Shown here: positions 42,901 to 49,863 of the stretch, piece after piece
Layout of the letters: the number at the start of each line of letters is the position of its first letter
How positions within the stretch are numbered: position 1 is the stretch's first letter
Origin: Sphingomonas sp. BT-65
Lineage (GTDB): Bacteria > Pseudomonadota > Alphaproteobacteria > Sphingomonadales > Sphingomonadaceae
Assembly: GCF_026107375.2 (NCBI RefSeq)
Contig: NZ_JAPCIA010000001.1
Coordinates: 2,170,001 to 2,234,000 of the forward strand
Direction: 5' to 3'
DNA: 64,000 bases
The notes under the pieces: model-generated
Databases searched by the model: none
What the model was told of the DNA's origin: nothing
The model's input: only the letters and a program-made list of their open reading frames with translations
Made by a program: the position numbers and the translations under genes

Positions 42901-45738
42901 CTTGGCGTTGTTCTCATAGGCATAAAAGCCGCCGATCAGGCGCCGCCGCGCAGTCAATATCTCACGGCTGTACAGCGCCACCTGCACCCGCTGCCCCTTG
43001 ACCGGCTTGCCCTGCGTATCGAGCGCGACGAAGCGGAGGCGCAGATCGTCCTCCTTCATCAGCCAGCCGTCGGTCCGGACCCCCAGCTGCACGCCCGAGG
43101 CATAGATCGGCACGCGCCGCGACGCCGTCAGGATCTCGCCATTGGCGTCCTGATAGTCCATCTCGACGCGCATCTGGCTGCTGCCGTCGAGCGTCTGCGG
43201 GATGTCGACATTGGTCCGCGCCGTCCCGTCCGCGCCCAAGGTGACCGGCAGCGTCTGCATCGGCGGAAGCGTGGTGGTGTCCTCCTCGCCCTCGCCATTC
43301 AGCGGCTTGGTCCCCTCGGCGATCGCCTTGCCGCCGAAGCTGTAGCCGTCATAGCCGTCGGGCGCCGCGATCCCGTCATAATAGCCGACGCGCAACTCGA
43401 CCGGCAGGTTGGAGGCGCCACCGCCCGAGAGATAGCCGACGAACAGGTCGAGCGGCAGGCTCTTGGGCTTGACCGCCGCCTCCTTCGGCCCCGCGACCGA
43501 GGCCTTCATCGTCGGCAGCTTGTACTCGTCAACCTTGATCGACTGGTTGGTCCAGATCGTGTCGTCGCCCTTCACGAACTGCAGGTCGTAATCGCCCATC
43601 GGCGCGCCCTGCGGCACGTTCCACACCGTCTCGCCCACGCCCGAGGCATCGACCGTCACTGGCAGCTCGAAGCTGGTGTCCGACCCGCGATGACTGAGCT
43701 TGAGCGTCCCCGTGAACCCCGCCGGCGTCACGAAGCCCTGCGCCACCGGGCGGCGCAGCACATGCTTCATGTTGACCGCCTCGCCCTGGCGCACCAGCGC
43801 GCGGTCGAAGATGGTGTGGACGATCTCGCCCGCCGCCTCATAGCCATAGCGCAGGTCGAAGTCGTAGGGCCGGATGCCCTCGCCCCACGCGGTCAGCGTG
43901 AAGCTCATATCGTCGCCCTTGCGCGCCGAGATCATCAGCGGGTGCGAGTTGCCGTCCTCGCAGCTGCCATAGCTTTGCGGCTCGGGGATGCCCTGCTTGA
44001 CCGCGAGCCGCCCCATATCGTCGGTGGTGCCCGTCGCCAGCGCCTGGCCGGTGCAGCTGTCGGTCACCTTGACCGCCGCGCCGCCAACCGGCTTGCCGCT
44101 GTCGAGCGAGGTCACCCAGGCGAGCGAGCCCTCGCGGCCCCATTTGAAATGCACCGCCATGTTGGTGACCAGCGCCCCCGCTGCCACGTAGCGCGGCGCA
44201 TTCCTCCCGAGCAGCGCCTGCCCGAGCTGAGGCGAAGCCAGCTCGACGACATAGAATCCGGGCTTCTGCAGCGGAATCCCGACGACCTCGAACTCCTTGC
44301 CCTTGCCGGGCAGGCCGATGTTGAGCGGCGCGCCGAGACCCGGCGTCAGGATCGGCTTGGCGCCGGTCTGGTTGATGCGGATCGTCTCCTCGCCGCGCTT
44401 GACCTCGTCGACCGCGTAATCGTCGGCCTTGTCGATGTTGCGCAGCCATTTGGCGATCACCCCGTCCGAGGCATCGACGCGCATATGCTGCCCGGCGACC
44501 GAGAGGCCCTTGCCCTGCAGCGCGGCTTCGACGTTGCGCACGGTGACGGGCAGGATACCGCCCTCCTCCGCCTCGATGATCCCGAAGGGCGCCGCGAACT
44601 TCACCAGCGGCGGCGCCTCGTCGAAACGCACCTCGAGCGGGAAGCGCTCGGCATTGGCGAGCACGCGCCCGCTCTCGTCCTTGACCCCGGCAGGCAGGAC
44701 GAGCTTTGCCGTGGTCGAGGCGGGCAGCGGCGACTCGAACTTGAGATCGCTCATCGTGTTGGCGCGCTTGTCGTCGTCGGACAGCGTCGGCGTCAGCTTC
44801 TTGCCGTCGGGCAGCTCGATGCGGACCTGCTCGGCCAGCTCCTTGGGGATCCGCGCGGAGAAGCGCACCCACGCCTCCTGCACCGGCGAGCAGCCCGCCT
44901 GCGGGTTGACGCGTGAGCATTCGAAGCGCGCGGTGAACGGCTTGCGCACGGTGAAGTCGAAGCGCTGCTCGGCCCCCGCGGTCTTGCCGCCCGCGCCAGC
45001 GATCGAGGCGCCCCACACCAGCGAGACGTCGCGGCCCGGCGGCAGCGGACGCCCGCACTTGACCGCGACCACGCTCGCCAGCGCCTTGGCACGAGTCGCC
45101 GCGTCGTCGGGCAATTTCTCGGCGATCCCCGAATCGGACAGGAAGTTGCGCACCTCCCAGCGCTCCGGGTTCAGCCCCTGGAGCAGCTTGCCGGGCAGCC
45201 CGGCGTCGAGCAGCTCGACCGGGATCTGCTCGCCCAGCCCCTCGACCGCGCAATAGGCCCCCGCGGCGATCGATTCGCGCGTCGCGGGCATGTTGGTGCC
45301 GATCAGGAAGACCTGGTCTTCCTCGATCTGCCCGCCGTAACGGCTCGGCAGCATCCCCTTCACGGTCGGCCCGCCGGCATCGACCTTGAAGCTCTGCGAA
45401 CCGGTGACCGCATAGCCCGACAGGCTCTTCAGTTTCTCGTTGAGCTGGAACTCGCACACCGTGCCACCGGGCAAGGGGCTTGCGAACTCATGGACGAAGG
45501 TCTGCTGGTCGATCCAGCGCCCCTCGCCGCCGACCGGGCAAGTGACCTTGGCCGGCGCCGCCGCGCGCGGATCGCCGAGCGGCACCATCGGCGCGCTGAA
45601 CCGGATCGTGAAACGCTCGATCGCGCCGTCGCCCATCCCGGGCGTGGCGAGCACCACCTGCGGGCTGGCGTCGCCCCAGGCAGCAAGCGGCGTCAACGCC
45701 AATGCCAGAACCGCCGCGGCGCGTGCGAGGTGCTTCAT
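39991..45738 (-). CDS. Bacterial alpha-2-macroglobulin (pbpC-associated type)
   Basis: A 1915-residue periplasmic A2M. A signal peptide (MKHLARAAAVLALALTPLAA) is followed by MG domains over most of the protein; bait region and A2M core follow (DVFVSVMAVRGRIGGWKLWW, KVGWEGHRMKVDVAADKERY). The thioester motif is present as YGCFEQR, with C1465. It then has the alpha-helical TED domain and a C-terminal receptor-like domain (YVMRLNAAGRMQLPPSKVEA). These proteins trap attacking proteases and pair with PbpC. Unlike E. coli YfhM, no lipobox cysteine is visible in the signal, so it may be soluble in the periplasm. The protein is longer than E. coli YfhM (about 1650). Confidence 0.93.
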   Translation of the reverse strand: MKHLARAAAVLALALTPLAAWGDASPQVVLATPGMGDGAIERFTIRFSAPMVPLGDPRAAAPAKVTCPVGGEGRWIDQQTFVHEFASPLPGGTVCEFQLNEKLKSLSGYAVTGSQSFKVDAGGPTVKGMLPSRYGGQIEEDQVFLIGTNMPATRESIAAGAYCAVEGLGEQIPVELLDAGLPGKLLQGLNPERWEVRNFLSDSGIAEKLPDDAATRAKALASVVAVKCGRPLPPGRDVSLVWGASIAGAGGKTAGAEQRFDFTVRKPFTARFECSRVNPQAGCSPVQEAWVRFSARIPKELAEQVRIELPDGKKLTPTLSDDDKRANTMSDLKFESPLPASTTAKLVLPAGVKDESGRVLANAERFPLEVRFDEAPPLVKFAAPFGIIEAEEGGILPVTVRNVEAALQGKGLSVAGQHMRVDASDGVIAKWLRNIDKADDYAVDEVKRGEETIRINQTGAKPILTPGLGAPLNIGLPGKGKEFEVVGIPLQKPGFYVVELASPQLGQALLGRNAPRYVAAGALVTNMAVHFKWGREGSLAWVTSLDSGKPVGGAAVKVTDSCTGQALATGTTDDMGRLAVKQGIPEPQSYGSCEDGNSHPLMISARKGDDMSFTLTAWGEGIRPYDFDLRYGYEAAGEIVHTIFDRALVRQGEAVNMKHVLRRPVAQGFVTPAGFTGTLKLSHRGSDTSFELPVTVDASGVGETVWNVPQGAPMGDYDLQFVKGDDTIWTNQSIKVDEYKLPTMKASVAGPKEAAVKPKSLPLDLFVGYLSGGGASNLPVELRVGYYDGIAAPDGYDGYSFGGKAIAEGTKPLNGEGEEDTTTLPPMQTLPVTLGADGTARTNVDIPQTLDGSSQMRVEMDYQDANGEILTASRRVPIYASGVQLGVRTDGWLMKEDDLRLRFVALDTQGKPVKGQRVQVALYSREILTARRRLIGGFYAYENNAKTTKIAASCSATTDELGLAQCAIDPGVSGEVYAVATTEDASGNVARAVTSVWLAGEDDWWFGGDNGDRMDVIPEQQEYKSSDTARFQVRMPFRNATALVTVEREGVLSSFVTELSGDNPVVEVPMQGVYAPDVFVSVMAVRGRIGGWKLWWADLARRWNLPFFSREGAAPTATVDLAKPSYRLGIAKVKVGWEGHRMKVDVAADKERYAARDTATVALTVRNPDGKAAANADVAFVAVDEALLQLAPNESWDVLKAMMGERPISVLTSTAQTQVVGKRHYGRKAVEAGGGGGGDLSALNRENFQPVLLWKGKVPIGTDGQARLQVPLSDALSSFKLVAIALGEGGQTFGMGETVVRTAQDLSIFAGIPPLVRNGDFYSAGFTLRNGSDKPMKVTAHVELSPRVATGRDLTVEIPAGGAVPIAWNLTAPAGFDKLQWKVTAKDASGKAADAITVAQEIAPAVPVETWAATLVRVGEGGPVAIQPPAGALAGFGQVSVLLTDTLAPPLQGVRDYMAAYPYGCFEQRTSRAIVLGDMGEWNRLSGEMPVYLDSDGLLRYFPSDSLRGSEALTSYILSITAEAGLPIPDGPRGRMIEALKAVLDGRLRHEDYGDVRLQKVAAFAALARQGAANAAMLGQIGMTPQDMPTSTLADYIAALGKVAGLANGAQLRAAAEGVLKTRLVYEGTRIDLSDSANTAWWMMSSGDESVLRALVATLGRPSFSGEGPKMMVGAALRQQRGHWDTTTANAWGVIAARKFSTTYPASAVAGITTASLGGQSVTRSWPLPDPQRSFVMALPAVGQQTPLTLSQSGGAGPWAMVQVKAAVPLTQPLSAGYRLSRKTEVVQAKTKGVLTRGDVIRVTLTVEATADRNWVVIADPVPAGATVLGSLGGQSEMLAEGGEAAGAQPSYVERGRDTWRGYFAWLPRGTHTVTYVMRLNAAGRMQLPPSKVEAMYSPEIRAAVPNQPMVIAQR

Positions 45739-45904
45739 CGAACCCTCTCCCCCTTACAGGATGGCGGGAGCGTAACGAGGCGCGCGGGCAAGTCCAGCGG
45801 AGAGCTTCGTGAGAGCACTGATTTCGCAGCAACAGGCGGTGACTCAGTTTGGATCCCATCGTCACCCCGGCTCAAACTGCGTCTCCGCCCAGCAACGGTC
45901 ACGG

Positions 45905-45940
45905 TTGACTCTCGATCGCTTCGAGTAAATACTTAAGTGA
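45905..45940 (+). promoter_or_regulatory. Candidate promoter/operator of the ArsR-SRPBCC-GST operon
   Basis: TTGACT (45905-45910) and AATACT (45928-45933), 17 bp apart, form a good promoter. A palindrome CTCGA-TCGCT-TCGAG (45911-45925) lies between them and ACTTAAGT (45931-45938) overlaps the -10. The start ATG follows at 45941 with no ribosome site, so the message may be leaderless. The palindromes are candidate ArsR operators. Confidence 0.5.
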
Positions 45941-46288
45941 ATGCTACAGTATCAAGCCGCCCCGCTCGACCTCGCCTTCCAGGCCCTGTCCGATCCCGCA
46001 CGCCGTGCCATGGTCGAGCGCCTGAGCCTGGGGCCCGCCTCGGTCAGCGAGTTGGCCAAGCCACTCCCGATGACCCTGTCGGCGGTGGTCCAGCACCTGA
46101 AGGTTCTCGAAGAGGCCGCGCTGGTGAAAAGCGAGAAGGTGGGCCGCGTGCGCACCTGCACGCTGGAGATCAGCACCGTGACTCAGGTCGAACGCTGGAT
46201 CGCCGAGCGCAAGCGCTTCTGGGAACAGCAATATGATCAACTGGAGGCCTATCTGGCCCGGACCGCCCCCGAGGAGGAAGACCGATGA
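45941..46288 (+). CDS. ArsR-family winged-helix regulator
   Basis: A 115-residue ArsR/SmtB-fold protein. The HTH reads FQALSDPARRAMVERLSLGP, VSELAKPLPMTLSAVVQHLK, followed by a wing KSEKVGRVRTCTLE. The metal-binding cysteines of ArsR/SmtB sensors are absent. This subgroup, coupled with SRPBCC proteins, is typical of non-metal regulators (YczG-type). It is translationally coupled to the SRPBCC gene by an ATGA overlap and probably controls its own operon. Confidence 0.9.
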   Translation: MLQYQAAPLDLAFQALSDPARRAMVERLSLGPASVSELAKPLPMTLSAVVQHLKVLEEAALVKSEKVGRVRTCTLEISTVTQVERWIAERKRFWEQQYDQLEAYLARTAPEEEDR

Positions 46289-46758
46289 CCGTCACCAATG
46301 CGACCTTCACCATCGAGCGGGTGCTGAACGCTTCGCCGACGCGGGTGTTTGCGGCCTATGCCAGCCTCGAGGCCAAGAGCGCCTGGTTCAAGGCGCCGAC
46401 GGACATCGAAACGCTGAACCGCGACTTCGACTTCCGCGTCGGCGGCAAGGAACGCTTCCACGCCCGCTGGCCAAGCGGCATGGTCACCGACTTCCAGGCC
46501 ACCTACCACGACATCGTGGAGGATGAACGGATCATCCTCGTCTACGACATGTTCCACAACGGCGATAAGCTGTCGGTCTCCCTGCTGACGATCGAACTCA
46601 GGGCCGAGGGCGACAGGACCCGGCTGACCCACACCGAGCAGGGCTCCTATCTGACCGGCGGCGACGAGGCAGTGAAGAGCCGCGAGCACGGCACGACCTG
46701 GCATATCGACAATCTCGTCGCTGTCCTCGAGGGCCGCGAAGCAAGGGCGTTCGCATGA
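46285..46758 (+). CDS. SRPBCC/AHSA1-domain protein
   Basis: A 157-residue START-like (AHSA1/CalC) protein with a hydrophobic-ligand cavity. Landmarks are FTIERVLNASPTRVFAAYAS, WFKAPTDIETLNRDFDFRVG and GGKERFHARWPSGMVTDF, and the C-terminal ending HGTTWHIDNLVAVLEG. Ligand unknown. The ArsR-SRPBCC arrangement is widespread and here a GST follows with another ATGA overlap, so all three form one operon. Confidence 0.9.
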   Translation: MTVTNATFTIERVLNASPTRVFAAYASLEAKSAWFKAPTDIETLNRDFDFRVGGKERFHARWPSGMVTDFQATYHDIVEDERIILVYDMFHNGDKLSVSLLTIELRAEGDRTRLTHTEQGSYLTGGDEAVKSREHGTTWHIDNLVAVLEGREARAFA

Positions 46759-47408
46759 GCATCGAACTCTTCGCTCACCCCTTCTCGTCCTACTGCCAGA
46801 AGGCGCTCATCGCCTTCTACGAGAACGATGTCCCGTTCACCTGGCGGATGCTGGAGGACGCCGGCGTCGGCGAGGAACTCGCGTCGCTGTGGCCGATGAA
46901 GCGCTTTCCGATCCTGCGCGAGAACGGGCGCGTGGTGCTGGAGGCCAGCATCGTCATCGAATATCTTCAGGTCCATCACCCGGGACCGGTGAAGCTGATC
47001 CCGGAGGATCCCGATCTCGCCCTCGAGGCGCGGATGCTCGACCACTTCTTCGACAACTATGTCATGACGCCCCAGGGCAAGTTCGTGTTCGACGCCCTGC
47101 GCCCGGCCGAGAACCGCGATCCCCACGGCGTCGAGGACGCGCGCAAGATGCTGGACACCAGCTACGCGTGGCTGGACCAGTATCTGCAGGGCCGCACCTG
47201 GGCGGTGGGCGAGACCTTTACCCTCGCCGACTGCGCCGCCGCGCCCTCGCTCTTCTATGCCGATTGGACCCACCGGATTCCCGAGCAATACGGCAATCTC
47301 ACGGCCTATCGCACACGCCTGCTGCAGCGGCCGTCCTTCGCCCGGGCGGTGGACGAGGCGCGGCGCTTCCGCCACTATTTCCCGCTGGGGGCGCCGGACC
47401 GGGATTAG
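46755..47408 (+). CDS. Glutathione S-transferase family protein
   Basis: A 217-residue GST with a thioredoxin-fold N-terminal domain (LFAHPFSSYCQKALIAFYEN; FPILRENGRVVLEASIVIEY) and an all-helical C-terminal domain (VGETFTLADCAAAPSLFYAD). The S-x-Y-C sequence near residue 11-14 fits a beta- or zeta-like class, but the exact class is unclear. It is the third gene of the ArsR-SRPBCC-GST operon, suggesting detoxification of an electrophile sensed by, or produced under control of, the ArsR protein. Confidence 0.88.
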   Translation: MSIELFAHPFSSYCQKALIAFYENDVPFTWRMLEDAGVGEELASLWPMKRFPILRENGRVVLEASIVIEYLQVHHPGPVKLIPEDPDLALEARMLDHFFDNYVMTPQGKFVFDALRPAENRDPHGVEDARKMLDTSYAWLDQYLQGRTWAVGETFTLADCAAAPSLFYADWTHRIPEQYGNLTAYRTRLLQRPSFARAVDEARRFRHYFPLGAPDRD

Positions 47409-47810
47409 GCGCGCCTGCGACCATCCGGGCTTGTCGCAACGCGCTCAGCTCCCGCCAAACACCCGCAACGGGCCGGTAGCGGCCTCCGGTCGGGCGCTTC
47501 CCTTTAAGCGACAATCTGATGGGCGAAGAGGAGACGCCAAGCGGGTGAATCACCAACTTCGGCAACGACATGTTCCGCCGCCGGGTTTTCCCGGGCCCGG
47601 CGAATCGGCCTGTTTTCGCCGATCCGGCGCGCCACGCGCCCTTCCGTCAAACACGCAACGCCCGGAAAACCACGGGGACGCGCTTGCGCTTTCCTACAGG
47701 AACCCAATTGGTTATACTGATAACTGAATTCGAGCCGATATGGGGAAAGTGGAATCCATGCCACATGCTGTCCGAAAATGTGGAAATTGGAAAAAGGGAT
47801 TGGGCGCGGC
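47409..47810. other. 402-bp gap without a recognisable gene
   Basis: Between the GST and rlmE stops. The first half is GC-rich, but 47685-47805 is markedly richer in A+T than the rest of the window and contains an imperfect palindrome GTTAT-ACTG-ATAAC (47711-47724). No protein family, RNA gene or clear terminator was recognised; short open frames here have no start signals. Confidence 0.6.
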
Positions 47811-48491
47811 TCAGTCCTCTGTCGTCTCCACCCGCCCCTTGAATCCCTGCGCCACCACGAACCACTCCACCGATCCCTTGCGGCTCGATGGCGGCTTGGC
47901 GTGCTTCACGGTGGCGAAGTTGCGCTTCATCTCGGCGACGAACTTGCCGTCGCCGCCGCTCGCGAACACCTTGCTGACGAAGGTGCCGCCGGGCGCGAGA
48001 TTCTCGATCGCGAACTGGAACGCGGTCTCGACCAGCCCCATGGTGCGCAACGCATCGGTCTGCGGATGGCCGACGGTGTTCGCCGCCATGTCCGACATGA
48101 CCAGGTCGGGCGCGCCGCCCAGCGCCTCGAGCAGCAGGCCCGGCGCGGCGTCGTCCATGAAGTCCATCTGGAAGATCGTGACGCCCTCGATCGGGTCGAC
48201 GGGCAGCAGGTCGATCCCCACCACCGCCGCCCGGGGGCATTTGCGGCGCACCACCTGGCTCCACCCGCCCGGCGCCAGCCCCAGGTCGACCACACGCTTC
48301 GATCCCTTGAGCATGTCGAACTTCTCGTCGAGCTCGATCAGCTTGTAGGCGGCACGGCTGCGATAGCCCTCGGCCTTGGCCTGCTTGACATAGGGGTCGT
48401 TGAGCTGGCGTTCGAGCCAGCGCACCGATTGGCTGGTGCGCCCGCGCGCCGTCCTGACGCGGGTGCGCCCGCGCGTTCCACCCCGGCTCAT
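47811..48491 (-). CDS. rlmE: 23S rRNA (uridine-2'-O-)-methyltransferase RlmE
   Basis: A 226-residue FtsJ/RrmJ methyltransferase that modifies U2552 of 23S rRNA late in 50S assembly. The SAM motif reads VVDLGLAPGGWSQVV, with the catalytic K-D-K-E set in YRSRAAYKLIELDEKF, DLVMSDMAANTVGH, FVSKVFASGGDG and SVEWFVVAQGF. The N-terminal basic extension (RGGTRGRTRVRTARGRTS) is typical for alphaproteobacteria. It lies 10 nt after the Ppx/GppA gene, the usual pairing in this group. Confidence 0.95.
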   Translation of the reverse strand: MSRGGTRGRTRVRTARGRTSQSVRWLERQLNDPYVKQAKAEGYRSRAAYKLIELDEKFDMLKGSKRVVDLGLAPGGWSQVVRRKCPRAAVVGIDLLPVDPIEGVTIFQMDFMDDAAPGLLLEALGGAPDLVMSDMAANTVGHPQTDALRTMGLVETAFQFAIENLAPGGTFVSKVFASGGDGKFVAEMKRNFATVKHAKPPSSRKGSVEWFVVAQGFKGRVETTED

Positions 48492-48501
48492 TTCGCGTCC
48501 C

Positions 48502-49560
48502 TCATTGTGCGCGGCTGCCCATCAGGCGGCGCAGGATGCCCTCGCGGATGCCGCGATCGGCGATGCCGAGCCGCTCGGCGGGCCAGATGTCCATGATCGT
48601 CTCCAGGATCGCGCAGCCCGCCACCACCAGGTCGGCGCGCTCCGCCCCGATGCACGGGATCGCCGAGCGCCCCTTCATGTCGAGCCCGGCGATACGCTGG
48701 CTGACGGCGCGCATCGACGCGGCGGGCATGATCAGCCCGTCGACCGCCGAGCGGTCGTAGGAGGGCAGGCCGAGATGCACGCTGGCGAGCGTCGTCACCG
48801 TCCCGCTGGTGCCGAGCAGCCGCGGCGTTCCGGAGACCGCGGGCAGCCGCGCGATGAACGGCGCGAACGCCTCGGCCACGCTCTCGCGCATCCGGGCATA
48901 GCCGGCGGCGCGCAGCTTGGGATCGTGATCGCCGGTGATGCCGCGCGCCTCGGTCAGCGAGACCACGCCCCACGGCGCGCTGTGCCAGTCGAGGATGCGC
49001 GGATGCTCGCCCGCCGAATCGACCAGCACCAGCTCGGTCGAGCCGCCGCCGATGTCGAACACCAGTGCCGGGCCGTCGCCCGGCTCGAGCAGCGCGTGGC
49101 AGCCGAGCACGGCGAGCCGCGCCTCCTCCTCGGCGGTGATGATGTCGAGCACGATCCCCGTCTCGCGATAGACGCGCTGGATGAACTCGGGCCCGTTGGC
49201 GGCCTGGCGGCACGCCTCGGTTGCGACCGCGCGCGACAGCGCGACGTGGCGGCGCTTGAGCTTGTCCGCGCAGATCCGGAGCGCAGCGATGGTGCGCTCG
49301 ATCGCGGCGTCGGAGAGCCGCCCGCTCGACGCGAGCCCTTCGCCGAGCCGCACGATCCGCGAAAAGGCATCGACCACGGTGAACCCCGACCCCTGCGGGC
49401 GGGCGATCAGCAGCCGGCAATTGTTGGTGCCAAGGTCGAGCGCGGCATAGTGCCGGGCCTCGGGCCAGCGTGCCCGCCCTTGCGGCGGAGACGGATTCGG
49501 GGCCGGGCGGGCCGGTTTCGGAGCCGGCGGGCGCGGCATCCTGGCGGAGCCTTCCCCCAT
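48502..49560 (-). CDS. Ppx/GppA family phosphatase
   Basis: A 352-residue ASKHA-fold exopolyphosphatase/pppGpp phosphatase-like protein. Landmarks are AALDLGTNNCRLLIARPQG, TEACRQAANGPEFIQRVYRE, EEEARLAVLG, ALVFDIGGGSTELVLVD and LLGTSGTVTTLASVHLGL. A proline-rich N-terminal stretch of about 35 residues precedes the fold. This short form (no C-terminal HD domain) is common in alphaproteobacteria. The family assignment is firm; whether it prefers polyphosphate or pppGpp is not. Confidence 0.93.
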   Translation of the reverse strand: MGEGSARMPRPPAPKPARPAPNPSPPQGRARWPEARHYAALDLGTNNCRLLIARPQGSGFTVVDAFSRIVRLGEGLASSGRLSDAAIERTIAALRICADKLKRRHVALSRAVATEACRQAANGPEFIQRVYRETGIVLDIITAEEEARLAVLGCHALLEPGDGPALVFDIGGGSTELVLVDSAGEHPRILDWHSAPWGVVSLTEARGITGDHDPKLRAAGYARMRESVAEAFAPFIARLPAVSGTPRLLGTSGTVTTLASVHLGLPSYDRSAVDGLIMPAASMRAVSQRIAGLDMKGRSAIPCIGAERADLVVAGCAILETIMDIWPAERLGIADRGIREGILRRLMGSRAQ

Positions 49561-49683
49561 CGCAAACCACTCACTTATGTTCTTCCGTCACGGCCAAGCC
49601 GGCCGCCGGTGCTTGGGGGCGAAGCTAGCGCATGGCGGGCAGGGGGGCAAGGCAAGGGGAATCGGCGACCCGGACAACCCCTC

Positions 49684-49712
49684 TTGACCCCCGCCCGGCG
49701 CCCGCCTAGATG
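49684..49712 (+). promoter_or_regulatory. Promoter of tRNA-Gln
   Basis: TTGACC (49684-49689) and TAGATG (49707-49712) with a 17-bp spacer, 18 bp before the mature tRNA 5' end. No other gene lies between, so this is a convincing sigma-70-type tRNA promoter. Confidence 0.7.
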
Positions 49713-49730
49713 CCCCGGCTCCAACGGCAT

Positions 49731-49804
49731 TGCCCTGTCGTCTAATGGTAAGACTACGGACTCTGACTCCGTCAATCGTGGTTCGAATCCACGCGGGGCA
49801 TCCA
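49731..49804 (+). tRNA. tRNA-Gln (anticodon CTG)
   Basis: A 74-nt tRNA with encoded CCA. The acceptor TGCCCTG pairs with CGGGGCA (one G-T pair), the anticodon stem ACGGA/TCCGT encloses the loop CTCTGAC, whose middle bases CTG (49763-49765) read CAG, and the T-arm has GTTCGAATC. It is a single tRNA gene, read opposite to its neighbours. Confidence 0.95.
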
Positions 49805-49863
49805 ATTCTTCACCGCCGCTGAAGCGAAAGCGCCGCCAGCACAATGCCGACGGCGCCTCAACC

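Noticed and set aside
42067-44916. A 949-codon open frame opposite the A2M gene
   Set aside because: Antisense shadow; the A2M reading has a thioester, signal peptide and typical length.
47570-47842. A 90-codon open frame in the gap before rlmE
   Set aside because: Overlaps the rlmE 3' end, lacks a ribosome site and shows no protein-like composition.
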